Shown here piece by piece: positions 52,999-62,435 of a stretch of 64,000 nucleotides of DNA. The stretch covers positions 79,902 through 143,901 of the forward strand of contig JBEVXD010000012.1 in NCBI GenBank assembly GCA_040506275.1, read 5' to 3'. Each line of letters begins with the position of its first letter. Position 1 is the stretch's first letter. Origin of the DNA: Thiodiazotropha sp040506275 (GTDB lineage Bacteria > Pseudomonadota > Gammaproteobacteria > Chromatiales > Chromatiaceae). The notes beneath the pieces were generated by a model. It ran no database searches, was not told where the DNA came from, and saw nothing but the letters and a program-made list of their open reading frames with translations. Position numbers and translations under genes: made by a program.

Positions 52999-53750
52999 TG
53001 ACGGTGAACGGTTTAGCGACATACACCGCCGTGCAAAAGCAGCAGAGCTACAATGATTTGGTAAACCAGCATGCTGGGCTGGTAAAGAGAATCGCCTATC
53101 ATTTGATGAACCGCTTGCCACCCAATGTGCAATCGGATGATCTGATCCAGGCAGGTATGCTGGGTTTGCTGGAAGCAAGCAAAAACTATGATCCCACTCA
53201 AGGTGCAAGTTTTGAGACCTATGCAGGTATCCGTATTCGCGGTGCTATGCTGGATGAGATCAGGCGCAGTGATTGGACGCCTCGTTCTGTGCATCGCAAG
53301 GCGCGGATGGTGGCAGAGGCGATGCGATCAATTGAAAATAGTGAGGGTAGGGATGCTCGAGATGTGGAAGTGGCGGACGCACTGGATATGAGCCTGCATG
53401 ATTATCACCAGATTCTGCAGGATTCAACCGGATGCCGGATATTCAGTCTCGATGAACTGACTGCAGTCAGTGATGGCTTTCCGGCTAGCCGGGAAGGCCC
53501 GATGGACAGCCCATTTGAGGGTTTACAGAAGGATGCCTTTAAGAAGGCACTGGCTGAGGCTATTGCAAGCCTGCCAGAGCGGGAGCGATTGGTAATCGCT
53601 ATGTATTATGATGATGAAATGAATCTTCGGGAGATCGGGCATGTGTTGGGTGTCAGTGAATCTCGGGTCTGCCAGATACACAGTCAGGCGACCTTGCGAT
53701 TGCGCTCGAGACTGACAGAATGGCTCTCATTAGTGCACGAAGAAGAGTAG
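52998..53750 (+). CDS. fliA: flagellar sigma factor 28 (FliA)
   Basis: A 250-residue sigma factor for late flagellar genes. Region 2 has DDLIQAGMLGLLEASKNYDPTQGASFETYAGIRIRGAMLDEIR and region 4 has LPERERLVIAMYYDDEMNLREIGHVLGVSESRVCQIHSQA. Length and end (SRLTEWL) match the family. ATG overlaps the flhG stop. Confidence 0.97.
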   Translation: MTVNGLATYTAVQKQQSYNDLVNQHAGLVKRIAYHLMNRLPPNVQSDDLIQAGMLGLLEASKNYDPTQGASFETYAGIRIRGAMLDEIRRSDWTPRSVHRKARMVAEAMRSIENSEGRDARDVEVADALDMSLHDYHQILQDSTGCRIFSLDELTAVSDGFPASREGPMDSPFEGLQKDAFKKALAEAIASLPERERLVIAMYYDDEMNLREIGHVLGVSESRVCQIHSQATLRLRSRLTEWLSLVHEEE

Positions 53751-53814
53751 CAATTGGTTGGCCTGTACATGCCGTGATTGGAAACGACCGGTAACATACA
53801 GGAGGGAGTAAGCA

Positions 53815-54198
53815 TTGGACAAAAATATGAAGATCCTCATTGTGGATGACTTCTCCACAATGCGGCGAATAATCAAGAATTTGTTAAGAGATCTGGGTTT
53901 TAACAACACCCAGGAGGCAGACGATGGTTTGACTGCGCTACCCATGTTACAGAGCGGAAATTTTGATTTCCTTGTCTCTGACTGGAATATGCCTGGCATG
54001 ACTGGCATCGATCTATTAAAAGCGGTGCGAGCAGATGAAAAGTTGGCCGGTTTGCCAGTTCTTCTGGTGACAGCTGAGTCTAAACGCGAGCAGATTATTG
54101 AGGCAGCCCAAGCAGGCGTCAACGGTTACGTTGTGAAGCCCTTTACCGCAACTACCCTGGAAGAGAAGATCGGGAAGATCTTTGAACGTGTGGGTTAA
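53815..54198 (+). CDS. cheY: chemotaxis response regulator CheY
   Basis: A 127-residue single receiver domain. Acidic pair DD (in ILIVDDFSTMRR), phospho-acceptor Asp in LVSDWNMPGM, Thr in LVTAES and Lys in VVKPF are all present. When phosphorylated by CheA it binds FliM. The start is taken as TTG at 53815 because GGAGGG (53801-53806) is 8 bases away; the ATG at 53827 would be 20 bases away. Confidence 0.96.
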   Translation: MDKNMKILIVDDFSTMRRIIKNLLRDLGFNNTQEADDGLTALPMLQSGNFDFLVSDWNMPGMTGIDLLKAVRADEKLAGLPVLLVTAESKREQIIEAAQAGVNGYVVKPFTATTLEEKIGKIFERVG

Positions 54199-54221
54199 CC
54201 TTACAGCCGGGAGTTCTCACA

Positions 54222-54956
54222 ATGGGGCAACAACAGGATAACCAGCAGCGTTTAGAGACAGCTAAAGCGTTGGTCGCCAGCTTAGAGTCAGGCGATGAAG
54301 AGGAATCTGAAAAGCTCATCGCAACACTAACATCTCCTCCAAGTAGTGATAAATTGTTTCAGGAAGTTGGTCGCTTGACGCGCGAACTGCATGATGCGAT
54401 GAACGGGTTTTTACTCGATGCTCGCATCAATGATATGACAAATTTTGAAATACCCGATGCTAAAGAGCGGCTCACTTATGTCATTACAATGACTGAGCAA
54501 TCTGCGGATCGTACCCTGACTGCTGTTGAAAAGAGTATGCCATTGGTTGAGGGTATTGAAACCCAATCCACTGAATTACTGCAGCAGTGGGAGCGATTAC
54601 GTTCCCGTATGATGAATAAGGATGACTTTAAGGATCTGAGCCTCTCTCTGACGGAGTATCTGACCAAATCAAAGGAAGATGCTGCCAGCCTGCATAAAAA
54701 TCTCTCTGATGTTCTGATGGCTCAGGACTTTCAGGATCTTACTGGTCAGATCATCCGCAAAGTAATCACCCTGGTTCATGATGTCGAAGAAAAACTGGTC
54801 ATGTTAGTGCGCATTACCGGCGATCAATTTGATGAAGGGGGAGAAAAGAAGAGTAGCGAAAAGTTGGCCGGTCCTGCGATTCCGGGTCTCGATCAAGGTG
54901 ATCAAGTGACCAGTCAGGATGACGTGGATGATCTGCTCTCCAGCCTTGGATTTTAG
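54222..54956 (+). CDS. cheZ: CheY phosphatase CheZ
   Basis: A 244-residue helical protein that dephosphorylates CheY-P. The catalytic helix is QDFQDLTGQIIRKVITLV with the active Gln in DLTGQ, and the C-terminal CheY-binding peptide VDDLLSSLGF is intact. An acidic/lysine-rich linker lies between them. GGGAG precedes the ATG. Confidence 0.95.
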   Translation: MGQQQDNQQRLETAKALVASLESGDEEESEKLIATLTSPPSSDKLFQEVGRLTRELHDAMNGFLLDARINDMTNFEIPDAKERLTYVITMTEQSADRTLTAVEKSMPLVEGIETQSTELLQQWERLRSRMMNKDDFKDLSLSLTEYLTKSKEDAASLHKNLSDVLMAQDFQDLTGQIIRKVITLVHDVEEKLVMLVRITGDQFDEGGEKKSSEKLAGPAIPGLDQGDQVTSQDDVDDLLSSLGF

Positions 54957-55027
54957 TTATTCGGGTTAAGACCGATATATCAGTCAATAAGAATGGCAAT
55001 ATTCGGTAGTGTTACCGGGAGTGTTAG

Positions 55028-57277
55028 ATGAGCATCGATGTCAACGACGAAATCCTTCAGGATTTTCTGGTCGAGGCGGGAGAAATTCTCGAGCTGCTTA
55101 GTGAGCAGTTGGTCGACTTGGAGCAGCAACCTGATGATTTTGATCTGCTCAACGCCGTATTTCGTGGCTTTCATACAATCAAGGGTGGTGCCGGCTTTCT
55201 CACCATAGATCCACTGGTTGAGGTTTGTCACCGCGCAGAAGATGTTTTTAATATCCTACGGCAAGGACAGCGTAGTGTAGGGCCGGATTTAATGGATTCG
55301 GTGCTGGAAGTCCTGGATGTCGTAAATGTTATGTTCAATGAAGTGCGTCAGGGCGTCATGCCTGATCACGCTGATCCAAGTCTCATAGAACGATTAAATG
55401 CATTTGCTGTACCTGAAGGTGAGGAAGAAGAGCAGGAAGAGGAGGTTGAGGAACAACCAGCGGAAACTATTCAGGCAGAGCCAGTTGAAGCAAAGGATGA
55501 TTCCGGTGCAGAGACCGATGACCTGAGTGAAAACGAGTTTGAAGAACTTCTGGATGCCATCCAGGAACCGGCAGACAGTGCTACTGCCACTAGTGATAAT
55601 ATCTCAGAGGATGAGTTCGAATCCCTGTTGGATGAGCTCCACGGTAAGGGAAAATTTTCAGGTAAACCAAAAGAAGCTGAAGAGGCAAAAAAAGCCGATT
55701 CGGATGACATTAGTGAAGATGAGTTCGAGAATATCCTTGACCAGATCCATGGCAAGGGGAAATTCGATCCCAACAAAGTATCAGACAGTGAGTCTGAAAA
55801 GAAGGTCGCGGCAGCAAATACCAGCGATGATATATCTGAAGATGAGTTTGAGAATATTCTCGACCAGATTCATGGCGAGGGTAACTTCGATCCGAAAAAG
55901 GTAAAGCAGGAGGTACCAGCCAAGCCGAAGGCAAAAGCTGCAACGAAAAAGAAAGCTGCAGCAGCCAAAAAAGCACCTGCCCAAGCTGCAAAACCTAAGC
56001 CAGCTGCGAAGCCAGCACCCAAAGCTGCACCTGCAAAGGGAGCAAAAGCTGCCAAAAAACCAGCAGCAACAGGGGGTAAGCCTCCACAAGCGAACAAGCC
56101 ACCAGCAGAGACTTCTGTTCGGGTGGATACCCAACGACTCGACGATATCATGAACATGGTTGGGGAGCTTGTGCTGGTGCGTAATCGCTTGGCAACGCTG
56201 AAAGCGACATTGAATGACGAGGAAGTCTCAAACGCTGTTGGTAATCTTGATGTGGTGACATCAGATCTGCAACTGGCAGTGATGAAAACCCGCATGCAGC
56301 CGATCAAGAAAGTTTTCGGTCGTTTTCCTCGAGTTGTGCGTGATCTGGCTCGTAGTCTGAAAAAAGAGATCGATCTTGAGATGCAGGGTGAAGATACTGA
56401 TCTGGATAAGAATCTGGTTGAGGCATTGGCTGATCCACTGGTGCATCTTGTTAGAAATTCTGTTGATCATGGCATTGAACAGCCAGCCGAGCGTGAGCAA
56501 AACGGTAAACCCAGACGGGGTACCGTGGTGTTATCTGCGGCACAGGAAGGCGACCATATCTTGCTCTCTATTGCGGATGATGGAAAGGGGATGGACCCTG
56601 ATGTTTTGCGTGAAAAAGCAGTGGAAAAGGGCATGATGGATGCCGACGCGGCGGCACGATTGGATGATAAAGAGTGCTTTAATCTGATCTTTGCCCCCGG
56701 TTTTTCCACCAAGGCTGAGATTTCCGATGTTTCGGGACGTGGTGTTGGTATGGATGTAGTGAAGACCCGTATTGCCCAGATGAACGGTTCAGTTGAGATC
56801 GACTCCGAATGGGGCCGGGGCAGTATTATTATCATCAAACTGCCGTTGACCCTGGCTATTTTACCAACCCTGATGGTAGTGCTGAATGATCAACCATTCG
56901 CCCTGCCGTTAGCCAGTGTAGTGGAGATTTTCAATCTTGATCTCAAACGTACCAATGTTGTTGATGGGCAATTGACCATTATGGTAAGAGATCGCGCGCT
57001 ACCGCTGTTCTATCTGAGAAACTGGTTGACACCGAAATACCCACTGGCACCAGAAGAGAAGGGTAATGGTCATGTGGTGATAGTGAATGTCGGCAATCTG
57101 CAGGTTGGTTTGGTTGTCGATCATTTGATCGGACAAGAGGAGGTTGTGATCAAACCTTTAGGCGCATTGTTGCAAGGTCTTGAAGGTATGGCTGGCGCCA
57201 CCATCACAGGTGATGGAAAAATCGCATTGATCATGGATGTACCTGGTTTGATGCGAAAAAATGTTAAGAAATTCTGA
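55028..57277 (+). CDS. cheA: chemotaxis histidine kinase CheA, with repeated acidic motif
   Basis: A 749-residue kinase. The HPt domain has the phospho-accepting His49 in FRGFHTIKGGAGFL. Where P2 would be, four imperfect repeats of the type ISEDEFENILDQIHGKGKF follow (residues ~165-295), then a Lys/Ala/Pro-rich linker (~295-360). The dimerisation, ATPase (LVRNSVDHGIE, ADDGKGMDP, GRGVGMDVVK) and CheW-like domains are complete. Only one HPt domain is seen. GTGTTAG precedes the ATG at 55028; no strong ribosome site is visible. Confidence 0.96.
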   Translation: MSIDVNDEILQDFLVEAGEILELLSEQLVDLEQQPDDFDLLNAVFRGFHTIKGGAGFLTIDPLVEVCHRAEDVFNILRQGQRSVGPDLMDSVLEVLDVVNVMFNEVRQGVMPDHADPSLIERLNAFAVPEGEEEEQEEEVEEQPAETIQAEPVEAKDDSGAETDDLSENEFEELLDAIQEPADSATATSDNISEDEFESLLDELHGKGKFSGKPKEAEEAKKADSDDISEDEFENILDQIHGKGKFDPNKVSDSESEKKVAAANTSDDISEDEFENILDQIHGEGNFDPKKVKQEVPAKPKAKAATKKKAAAAKKAPAQAAKPKPAAKPAPKAAPAKGAKAAKKPAATGGKPPQANKPPAETSVRVDTQRLDDIMNMVGELVLVRNRLATLKATLNDEEVSNAVGNLDVVTSDLQLAVMKTRMQPIKKVFGRFPRVVRDLARSLKKEIDLEMQGEDTDLDKNLVEALADPLVHLVRNSVDHGIEQPAEREQNGKPRRGTVVLSAAQEGDHILLSIADDGKGMDPDVLREKAVEKGMMDADAAARLDDKECFNLIFAPGFSTKAEISDVSGRGVGMDVVKTRIAQMNGSVEIDSEWGRGSIIIIKLPLTLAILPTLMVVLNDQPFALPLASVVEIFNLDLKRTNVVDGQLTIMVRDRALPLFYLRNWLTPKYPLAPEEKGNGHVVIVNVGNLQVGLVVDHLIGQEEVVIKPLGALLQGLEGMAGATITGDGKIALIMDVPGLMRKNVKKF

Positions 57278-57368
57278 TTCATCGGTTATTGACGGTGTGC
57301 TGCATAACGCTAAGAAAAGCTTGGGTTGCTACCCGTCTCTAAGACTAAAGTGGTTTTAAAGAGGGAAT

Positions 57369-58430
57369 ATGGGCGCCAAAGTGCGAGTACTGATTGTCGA
57401 TGACTCCGCCTTTTTCCGTAATCGCGTGGCGGCGGCATTGCAATCCGCTGACGATGTAGAAGTTGTTGGCTTTGCTGCGAATGGCGCAGAGGCAATCAGG
57501 CAAAATAAATCTTTAAAACCCGATGTGGTGACTATGGATGTCGAGATGCCTGTGATCGATGGGATTACTGCAGTTCGTAAAATTATGGCTGAGGAGCCAA
57601 CACGAATTCTGATGTTTTCTGCAGTAACGACCGAAGGTGCTAAGGAGACACTGGATGCATTGGATGCCGGAGCCATGGATTTTCTGCCGAAAGAGATGAG
57701 CAATCCGGTTTCAGGTTCTGTAGAGACGGCAAAGGAACTGCTCGACCGAGTACGCAATTTAGGTAGATCAACTTTAACCAGATCTCGCTCAAGTGTTAAA
57801 GAGTATCTCAATCAATCTTCACGCGTATCGCCAATCAAACAGGCTTCCCCATCATTTACGAGTAACCCTGAATTGGTGGCAATCGGTGCATCAACAGGTG
57901 GCCCGGTTGCACTACGTCAAATATTAAGTGCTCTGCCAAGAAATTTTCCACTGCCAGTAGTCGCTGCAGTACATATGCCTGGCAGCTTTACCAAAGCTTA
58001 TGCAGAACGACTTGATGTTGCCTGTGCCATAAAGATCAAAGAGGCAGTGGATCGTGACAGACTGATTCCTGGGGAGGGATTGATTGCGCCCGGTGGAAAA
58101 CAGCTGCGGGTTGTGAGAGGCGCAGGGGGGTATCAGATCCGGATCTCCGAGGCTTTGCCTGGTGAGATTTACCACCCAAGTGTCGATGTCTTTCTTTCAT
58201 CGGTTGCGGAAAGTATTCGGGGTAAGGCACTGGGATTAATATTAACCGGCATGGGAGCCGATGGTCTGAAAGGTGCAGAAAAGATGAAAAACACAGGTGC
58301 CTCCCTATGGAGTCAGGATGAGAAAAGCTGTGTGGTCTATGGTATGCCTCAAGCGGTTGAGAAGGCGGGTCTGTCTGATCGGGTTCTGAGTCTGGATGAG
58401 ATCGGTCCACTGTTAGCGAGACTGAAATGA
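57369..58430 (+). CDS. cheB: chemotaxis methylesterase CheB
   Basis: A 353-residue receiver plus methylesterase. The receiver has VLIVDDSAFFRN and Asp in VTMDVEMP. The catalytic domain has Ser in GASTGGPVAL, His in VVAAVHMPGSFTKAYAERLD and Asp in LTGMGADG. It removes methyl groups from receptors when phosphorylated. GAGGG lies before the ATG; its end overlaps motC. No cheR is in this window. Confidence 0.96.
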   Translation: MGAKVRVLIVDDSAFFRNRVAAALQSADDVEVVGFAANGAEAIRQNKSLKPDVVTMDVEMPVIDGITAVRKIMAEEPTRILMFSAVTTEGAKETLDALDAGAMDFLPKEMSNPVSGSVETAKELLDRVRNLGRSTLTRSRSSVKEYLNQSSRVSPIKQASPSFTSNPELVAIGASTGGPVALRQILSALPRNFPLPVVAAVHMPGSFTKAYAERLDVACAIKIKEAVDRDRLIPGEGLIAPGGKQLRVVRGAGGYQIRISEALPGEIYHPSVDVFLSSVAESIRGKALGLILTGMGADGLKGAEKMKNTGASLWSQDEKSCVVYGMPQAVEKAGLSDRVLSLDEIGPLLARLK

Positions 58431-59173
58431 GAGTCGACTTTCTGAGTTTTATAGGCATTCTGGTCGCGTTTCTGGCGATTCTAGGTGGAAATTGGCTTGA
58501 AGGGGGACATATCGACTCCCTGGTCAATGGCCCCGCAATGGTGATTGTCATTGGCGGTACAATTGGTGCCATTCTGCTACAGACGCCTGTGCCGGTCTTC
58601 TGGCATGCACTGCGTCTTTCCGGGCGTGTGTTTCTACCGGCCAGGCTCGATATGCGCACAACCATAGATAAATTGGTGCAGTGGAGCAATATAGCCAGAA
58701 AAGAGGGCCTGCTGGGTTTGGAGACGATTGCTGATGAAGAGTCTGATCCATTTATCCGGAAAGGTATGCAGCTGTTAGTGGATGGCAGTGAACCTGATGC
58801 ATTGCGTTCTATTCTAGAGATGGAAGTGGATGCCAGTGAACAATATGACATTCAAGCCTCCAAGGTATTCGAAGGCATGGGTGGATACTCACCTACAATC
58901 GGTATTATCGGTGCGGTGATGGGATTGATTCATGTGATGCAGAATCTGGCTGATCCCAGCAAGTTGGGTAGTGGCATTGCTACGGCTTTCGTCGCCACTA
59001 TTTACGGGGTTGGACTCGCGAATCTGTTCTTACTGCCTATCGCAGCAAAACTGAAGACTCAATCGGAACATATCTCAACATTTCGAGAGATGGTGATTGA
59101 GGGTGTTATCGGTATCGCTGAGGGCGATAACCCCCGTAGTATCGAAACCAAGTTAAAAGGGTTTCTACAATGA
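58427..59173 (+). CDS. motC: flagellar stator protein MotC (MotA family)
   Basis: A 248-residue MotA-type stator with four membrane segments (FLSFIGILVAFLAILGGNWLEGG; VIVIGGTIGAILLQTP; TIGIIGAVMGLIHVM; ATIYGVGLANLFLLPIA). The cytoplasmic loop has the charged residues that touch FliG. In Pseudomonas MotCD is the second stator used on surfaces. Start overlaps cheB (ATGA); 49 bases separate it from motD. Confidence 0.94.
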   Translation: MRVDFLSFIGILVAFLAILGGNWLEGGHIDSLVNGPAMVIVIGGTIGAILLQTPVPVFWHALRLSGRVFLPARLDMRTTIDKLVQWSNIARKEGLLGLETIADEESDPFIRKGMQLLVDGSEPDALRSILEMEVDASEQYDIQASKVFEGMGGYSPTIGIIGAVMGLIHVMQNLADPSKLGSGIATAFVATIYGVGLANLFLLPIAAKLKTQSEHISTFREMVIEGVIGIAEGDNPRSIETKLKGFLQ

Positions 59174-59222
59174 GTATCCTTTTTCAGACAGACTATAAAT
59201 GCTCAAGTAGGGTCTATTAGAC

Positions 59223-60080
59223 ATGGCCAGAAGAGGTAAACGCCAGGAAGAGCCTGTTAACCACGAACGCTGGATTGTCTCCTATGCGGATTTCGTGACC
59301 CTTCTGTTTGCCTTTTTTGTGGTTATGTATTCAGTCTCTTCAGTCAATGAAGGTAAATACAGAGTGTTATCACAAACACTCACCCACGCATTTCAGGAAT
59401 CCCAACGTAGCCTGGAACCGATTCAGGTTGGTGAGCTTGCCCGTAGCCGTGGAGATACGCCAGGTATGGGGCAGGAGAGTGCATTGATCGAAGGGGAACT
59501 TCGCCAGGGGCCAGGCATGGAGAATCGCCTGGGTGTGGATCAAGCGGTGGGTAAAGAGGTCATACCTGATCTACCAAGCAATGAAACCCAGCGACTCAGT
59601 TTTTTAGCAGCCACCATTGAAGATATGTTGAGCGATTATGTCGACCAGGAGCTGGTGGATGTCAGTTTCAGCGAAGATCGGGTAGTGGTGAACATGAAGG
59701 ATAAGATGTTATTCCCCAGTGCCAGCGCCCATCTTTCAAGGGCTGCGGTTAAGGCCCTCAGAGAGATCAGTAAGGTACTGGCAGCAGTTCCCAACCAGGT
59801 TCAAGTTGAAGGCAATACCGACAACCGCCCGATCAACACCGAAGAGTTCCCTTCCAATTGGGAGTTATCTGCAGCCCGGGCGGCCAGTGTTGTACATTTG
59901 ATGAGTCGAACCGGTGTCTCTCCGGATCGCATGTCTGCTGTAGGTTATGCCGAGCATCGTCCTGTTTCAGGTAATGATTCAGAGGAGGGAAGGGCTAAAA
60001 ATCGTCGCGTTACCCTGGTAATCCTGGGTATGAATGGTAAGCAGGATCGAGTCATCGATCTGCCTGGAAGTGGCCAGTGA
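59223..60080 (+). CDS. motD: flagellar stator protein MotD (MotB family)
   Basis: A 285-residue MotB-type stator partner. The basic N-terminus is followed by the single membrane segment with the proton-binding Asp in VSYADFVTLLFAFFVVMYSVS. A plug-linker leads to the OmpA-like peptidoglycan-binding domain (VEGNTDNRPINTEEFPSNWELSAARA; SAVGYAEHRPVSGND; NRRVTLVI). Its stop overlaps the parC start. Confidence 0.94.
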   Translation: MARRGKRQEEPVNHERWIVSYADFVTLLFAFFVVMYSVSSVNEGKYRVLSQTLTHAFQESQRSLEPIQVGELARSRGDTPGMGQESALIEGELRQGPGMENRLGVDQAVGKEVIPDLPSNETQRLSFLAATIEDMLSDYVDQELVDVSFSEDRVVVNMKDKMLFPSASAHLSRAAVKALREISKVLAAVPNQVQVEGNTDNRPINTEEFPSNWELSAARAASVVHLMSRTGVSPDRMSAVGYAEHRPVSGNDSEEGRAKNRRVTLVILGMNGKQDRVIDLPGSGQ

Positions 60081-60877
60081 AGATCTGGACTGTCGCCAAT
60101 CAGAAAGGGGGGGTGGGGAAAACCACAACAACGGTCTCTCTGGGTGGTCTGCTTGCCCAGTGGGGGTTGCGTACCCTGTTGGTAGATATCGATCCTCATG
60201 CATCTCTGACCAGCTATTTTCGATATGATCCTGATGGGCTTGAAGAGAGCGTCTACAGCCTGTTTAAGGGCGTAGCTCAGAATCGAACTGTTGATCCTCT
60301 CAGCCTGATTCACCCGACAGGTACTGAAGGTCTGGATTTGATGCCTGCTGAGATGGCACTGGCCACACTTGATCGACAAGCGGGTAAGCTGGATGGCATG
60401 GGGCTGGTCATCAAACAGGCGATGAACCAACTGAATAATCGCTATGATCATGTTTTACTCGATTGCCCACCGATATTAGGGGTGTTGATGATCAATGCAC
60501 TGGCTGCATGTGATCATCTCATTATCCCTGTACAGACAGAATTTCTAGCTCTGAAAGGGCTAGAGCGCATGCTTCATACCCTCGATATGGTCACCAAGTC
60601 GAGACAGGTTCCACTGCCTTATCACATAGTGCCAACGATGTTTGATCGTCGCACAAGGGCCTCCATTGATAGTCTCAGGGTGATGAGAGAGAGTTATCCT
60701 GAGCATGTCTGGCACAGCCTGGTACCTGTGGATACGCTTTTTCGTGAAGCGAGTAAGGCGGGTATACCTCCGGCCATCTTTGCACCCCAGAGCCATGGGA
60801 CGCAGGCTTACAGTAAATTATGTGAAGAGTTGCTGGTTGATCACGAGACGCTGCCACAAGCAGGTGCCGGCGCATGA
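60077..60877 (+). CDS. parC: ParA-like ATPase ParC, polar placement of chemotaxis arrays
   Basis: A 266-residue ParA-family ATPase. Walker A is QKGGVGKTTT, then LLVDIDPHASLTSYF and VLLDCPPILGVLMINAL, and a C-terminal part with RTRASIDSLRVMRE and VDTLFREASKAG. In Vibrio and Pseudomonas the gene at this place (after cheB/motCD, before a CheW-like gene) recruits chemotaxis clusters to the flagellar pole. GTG start overlaps the motD stop. Confidence 0.88.
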   Translation: MKIWTVANQKGGVGKTTTTVSLGGLLAQWGLRTLLVDIDPHASLTSYFRYDPDGLEESVYSLFKGVAQNRTVDPLSLIHPTGTEGLDLMPAEMALATLDRQAGKLDGMGLVIKQAMNQLNNRYDHVLLDCPPILGVLMINALAACDHLIIPVQTEFLALKGLERMLHTLDMVTKSRQVPLPYHIVPTMFDRRTRASIDSLRVMRESYPEHVWHSLVPVDTLFREASKAGIPPAIFAPQSHGTQAYSKLCEELLVDHETLPQAGAGA

Positions 60878-61560
60878 GTCTGCCATCAGATAAGCGTCGC
60901 TTGAAACCGGTAGCAAACAAAATTGAGGAGCCGGACAACGCGCTAAAGAGTTATCTTGATACGCTGTTGCTGGAGCTTGATACACTTCCAGATGAAAGTG
61001 TGGAGGTTAAAGAGCCACCTACGGTTGCCGATATTGAGGTAGAGGAACAGACAGTAGATATCCAGGTGTCAGAGCCGGAGGTTACTGAGACTGTTCAGAC
61101 CCAACCACAACAAGTATCAGGGTTACCGGATTGGGTGGAAAATGAATTTCAGGTGCTGCTATTCAAAGTCAATGGCATCACCATGGGTATCCCTCTCAAT
61201 GCCCTGAAGGGGATTCTTAACTACAACGGCGAGGCGAGTCAGTTGCCTGGTCAACCTGGTTGGTCATTGGGTGTCGTTCTGAATCGGGAAGAGAAAGTGG
61301 TTGTTATCGACTCTGCCCGCCTGTTTATGCCTGAACGGTTGACAGAAGACGAGCGGATCAAACCGCAGCAGCTATTGATAATAGGCGCGGGAGATCGTGC
61401 ATTAGCTGTAGACAGTATCTGTAATACTTTGAATATCGAAAAGGATGGCGTACGTTGGCGCAGTGGGGTTCCCAGCAATCCCTGGTATGCCGGCATCATC
61501 ATCCAGGAGTTGAGTGTTCTACTCGACGTGGATGGGGTTTTGGGGTTGCTTGCAGCCTGA
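60874..61560 (+). CDS. parP: CheW-domain protein ParP
   Basis: A 228-residue protein. The N-terminal ~85 residues are acidic and proline/valine-rich (VEVKEPPTVADIEVEEQTVDIQV), probably the array- or ParC-interaction region; residues ~90-225 form a CheW-like domain (VLLFKVNGITMGIPLNALKGIL, LGVVLNREEKVVVIDSARL). ParP links ParC to the CheA-containing array. The order parC-parP-cheW supports the name. Start ATG overlaps the parC stop. Confidence 0.85.
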   Translation: MSLPSDKRRLKPVANKIEEPDNALKSYLDTLLLELDTLPDESVEVKEPPTVADIEVEEQTVDIQVSEPEVTETVQTQPQQVSGLPDWVENEFQVLLFKVNGITMGIPLNALKGILNYNGEASQLPGQPGWSLGVVLNREEKVVVIDSARLFMPERLTEDERIKPQQLLIIGAGDRALAVDSICNTLNIEKDGVRWRSGVPSNPWYAGIIIQELSVLLDVDGVLGLLAA

Positions 61561-61630
61561 GCTGTAGATGACATGAGATCAGTGCTTCAATGAACAATCA
61601 AAAGTTCAGCGAGCTTTAGAGGTGTAGACC

Positions 61631-62110
61631 ATGAGTGTAGATGATGATGAGAGTGGTGGTAGTCCACTGATTCAATTTGTTACTTTCATCCTGATGGATG
61701 AGGTTTATGGCATCAATGTCATGAAAGTACAGGAGGTATTGAGGGTTACCGAGATCGCTCCGGTACCGGGAGCACCAAGCTATGTCCTGGGGATTGTCAA
61801 TCTGCGTGGCAATGTAGTTACCGTTATCGATACAAGAAAGCGCTTTGGTCTGCCTTCTGTTGAGGTCAATGATGCCAGCCGTATTATCGTGATCGAATCA
61901 GATAAGCAGGTTGTCGGTATCCTGGTCGATGCAGTAGCGGAAGTTGTTGAGCTTAGCGAAGATGAAATCGATGTGGCACCAAATGTGGGTACAGAAGAGA
62001 GTTCCCGCTACATCCAGGGTGTAGCCACCCAAGAGGGAAGGTTACTGATTCTGGTCGATTTGAATAAACTGCTTACCGATGAGGAGTGGCAGGAAATCAG
62101 CATGTACTAG
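61631..62110 (+). CDS. cheW: chemotaxis adaptor CheW
   Basis: A 159-residue CheW coupling receptors to CheA: FVTFILMDEVYGINVMKVQEVLRVTEIAPVPGAPSYVLGIVNLRGNVVTVIDTRKRFGL spans residues ~13-71, with the conserved NLRG motif. A short acidic N-terminus (SVDDDESGGS) is usual in this lineage. Ribosome site GAGGTGTAGACC. Confidence 0.96.
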   Translation: MSVDDDESGGSPLIQFVTFILMDEVYGINVMKVQEVLRVTEIAPVPGAPSYVLGIVNLRGNVVTVIDTRKRFGLPSVEVNDASRIIVIESDKQVVGILVDAVAEVVELSEDEIDVAPNVGTEESSRYIQGVATQEGRLLILVDLNKLLTDEEWQEISMY

Positions 62111-62195
62111 ACTTGTCTTAAAGGATCTGTTGCTGAAAGTAATTTAACAGCTATTTTTAAAGTATTAGACTGCTTTCTGTGGAAAGGCACCCGTT

Positions 62196-62369
62196 ATGCC
62201 TGAAATTGGAGAACAAAGCCCGCTCAATCCGCTCTACCCGGTAAAACCGGCGAAAGCGCCTATGCGTCGTGATCGTCCGAAACGGAAGGATGAGCAGGAG
62301 AAGCAGGAACAAAAGAAGCCAGACAAAGACAAGGATAATGGAAAGCCACATATTGATGAGTACGCTTAA
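62196..62369 (+). CDS. small charged protein between cheW and the DUF2802 gene
   Basis: A 57-residue protein, MPEIGEQSPLNPLYPVKPAK at the start, then very basic and acidic (RRDRPKRKDEQEKQEQKKPDKDKD) and ending PHIDEYA. GGAAAGG lies 8 bases before the ATG. It has no membrane segment and is predicted disordered. A small gene of similar composition is often found at this spot in polar flagellar loci; its role is unknown to me. The minus-strand frame over the same bases is a shadow. Confidence 0.65.
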   Translation: MPEIGEQSPLNPLYPVKPAKAPMRRDRPKRKDEQEKQEQKKPDKDKDNGKPHIDEYA

Positions 62370-62435
62370 TGATTAATCTGCTACAGACATATTACCCTGG
62401 TATACAGATGGCTGGAGTTTACGCCAGGGTGAACT

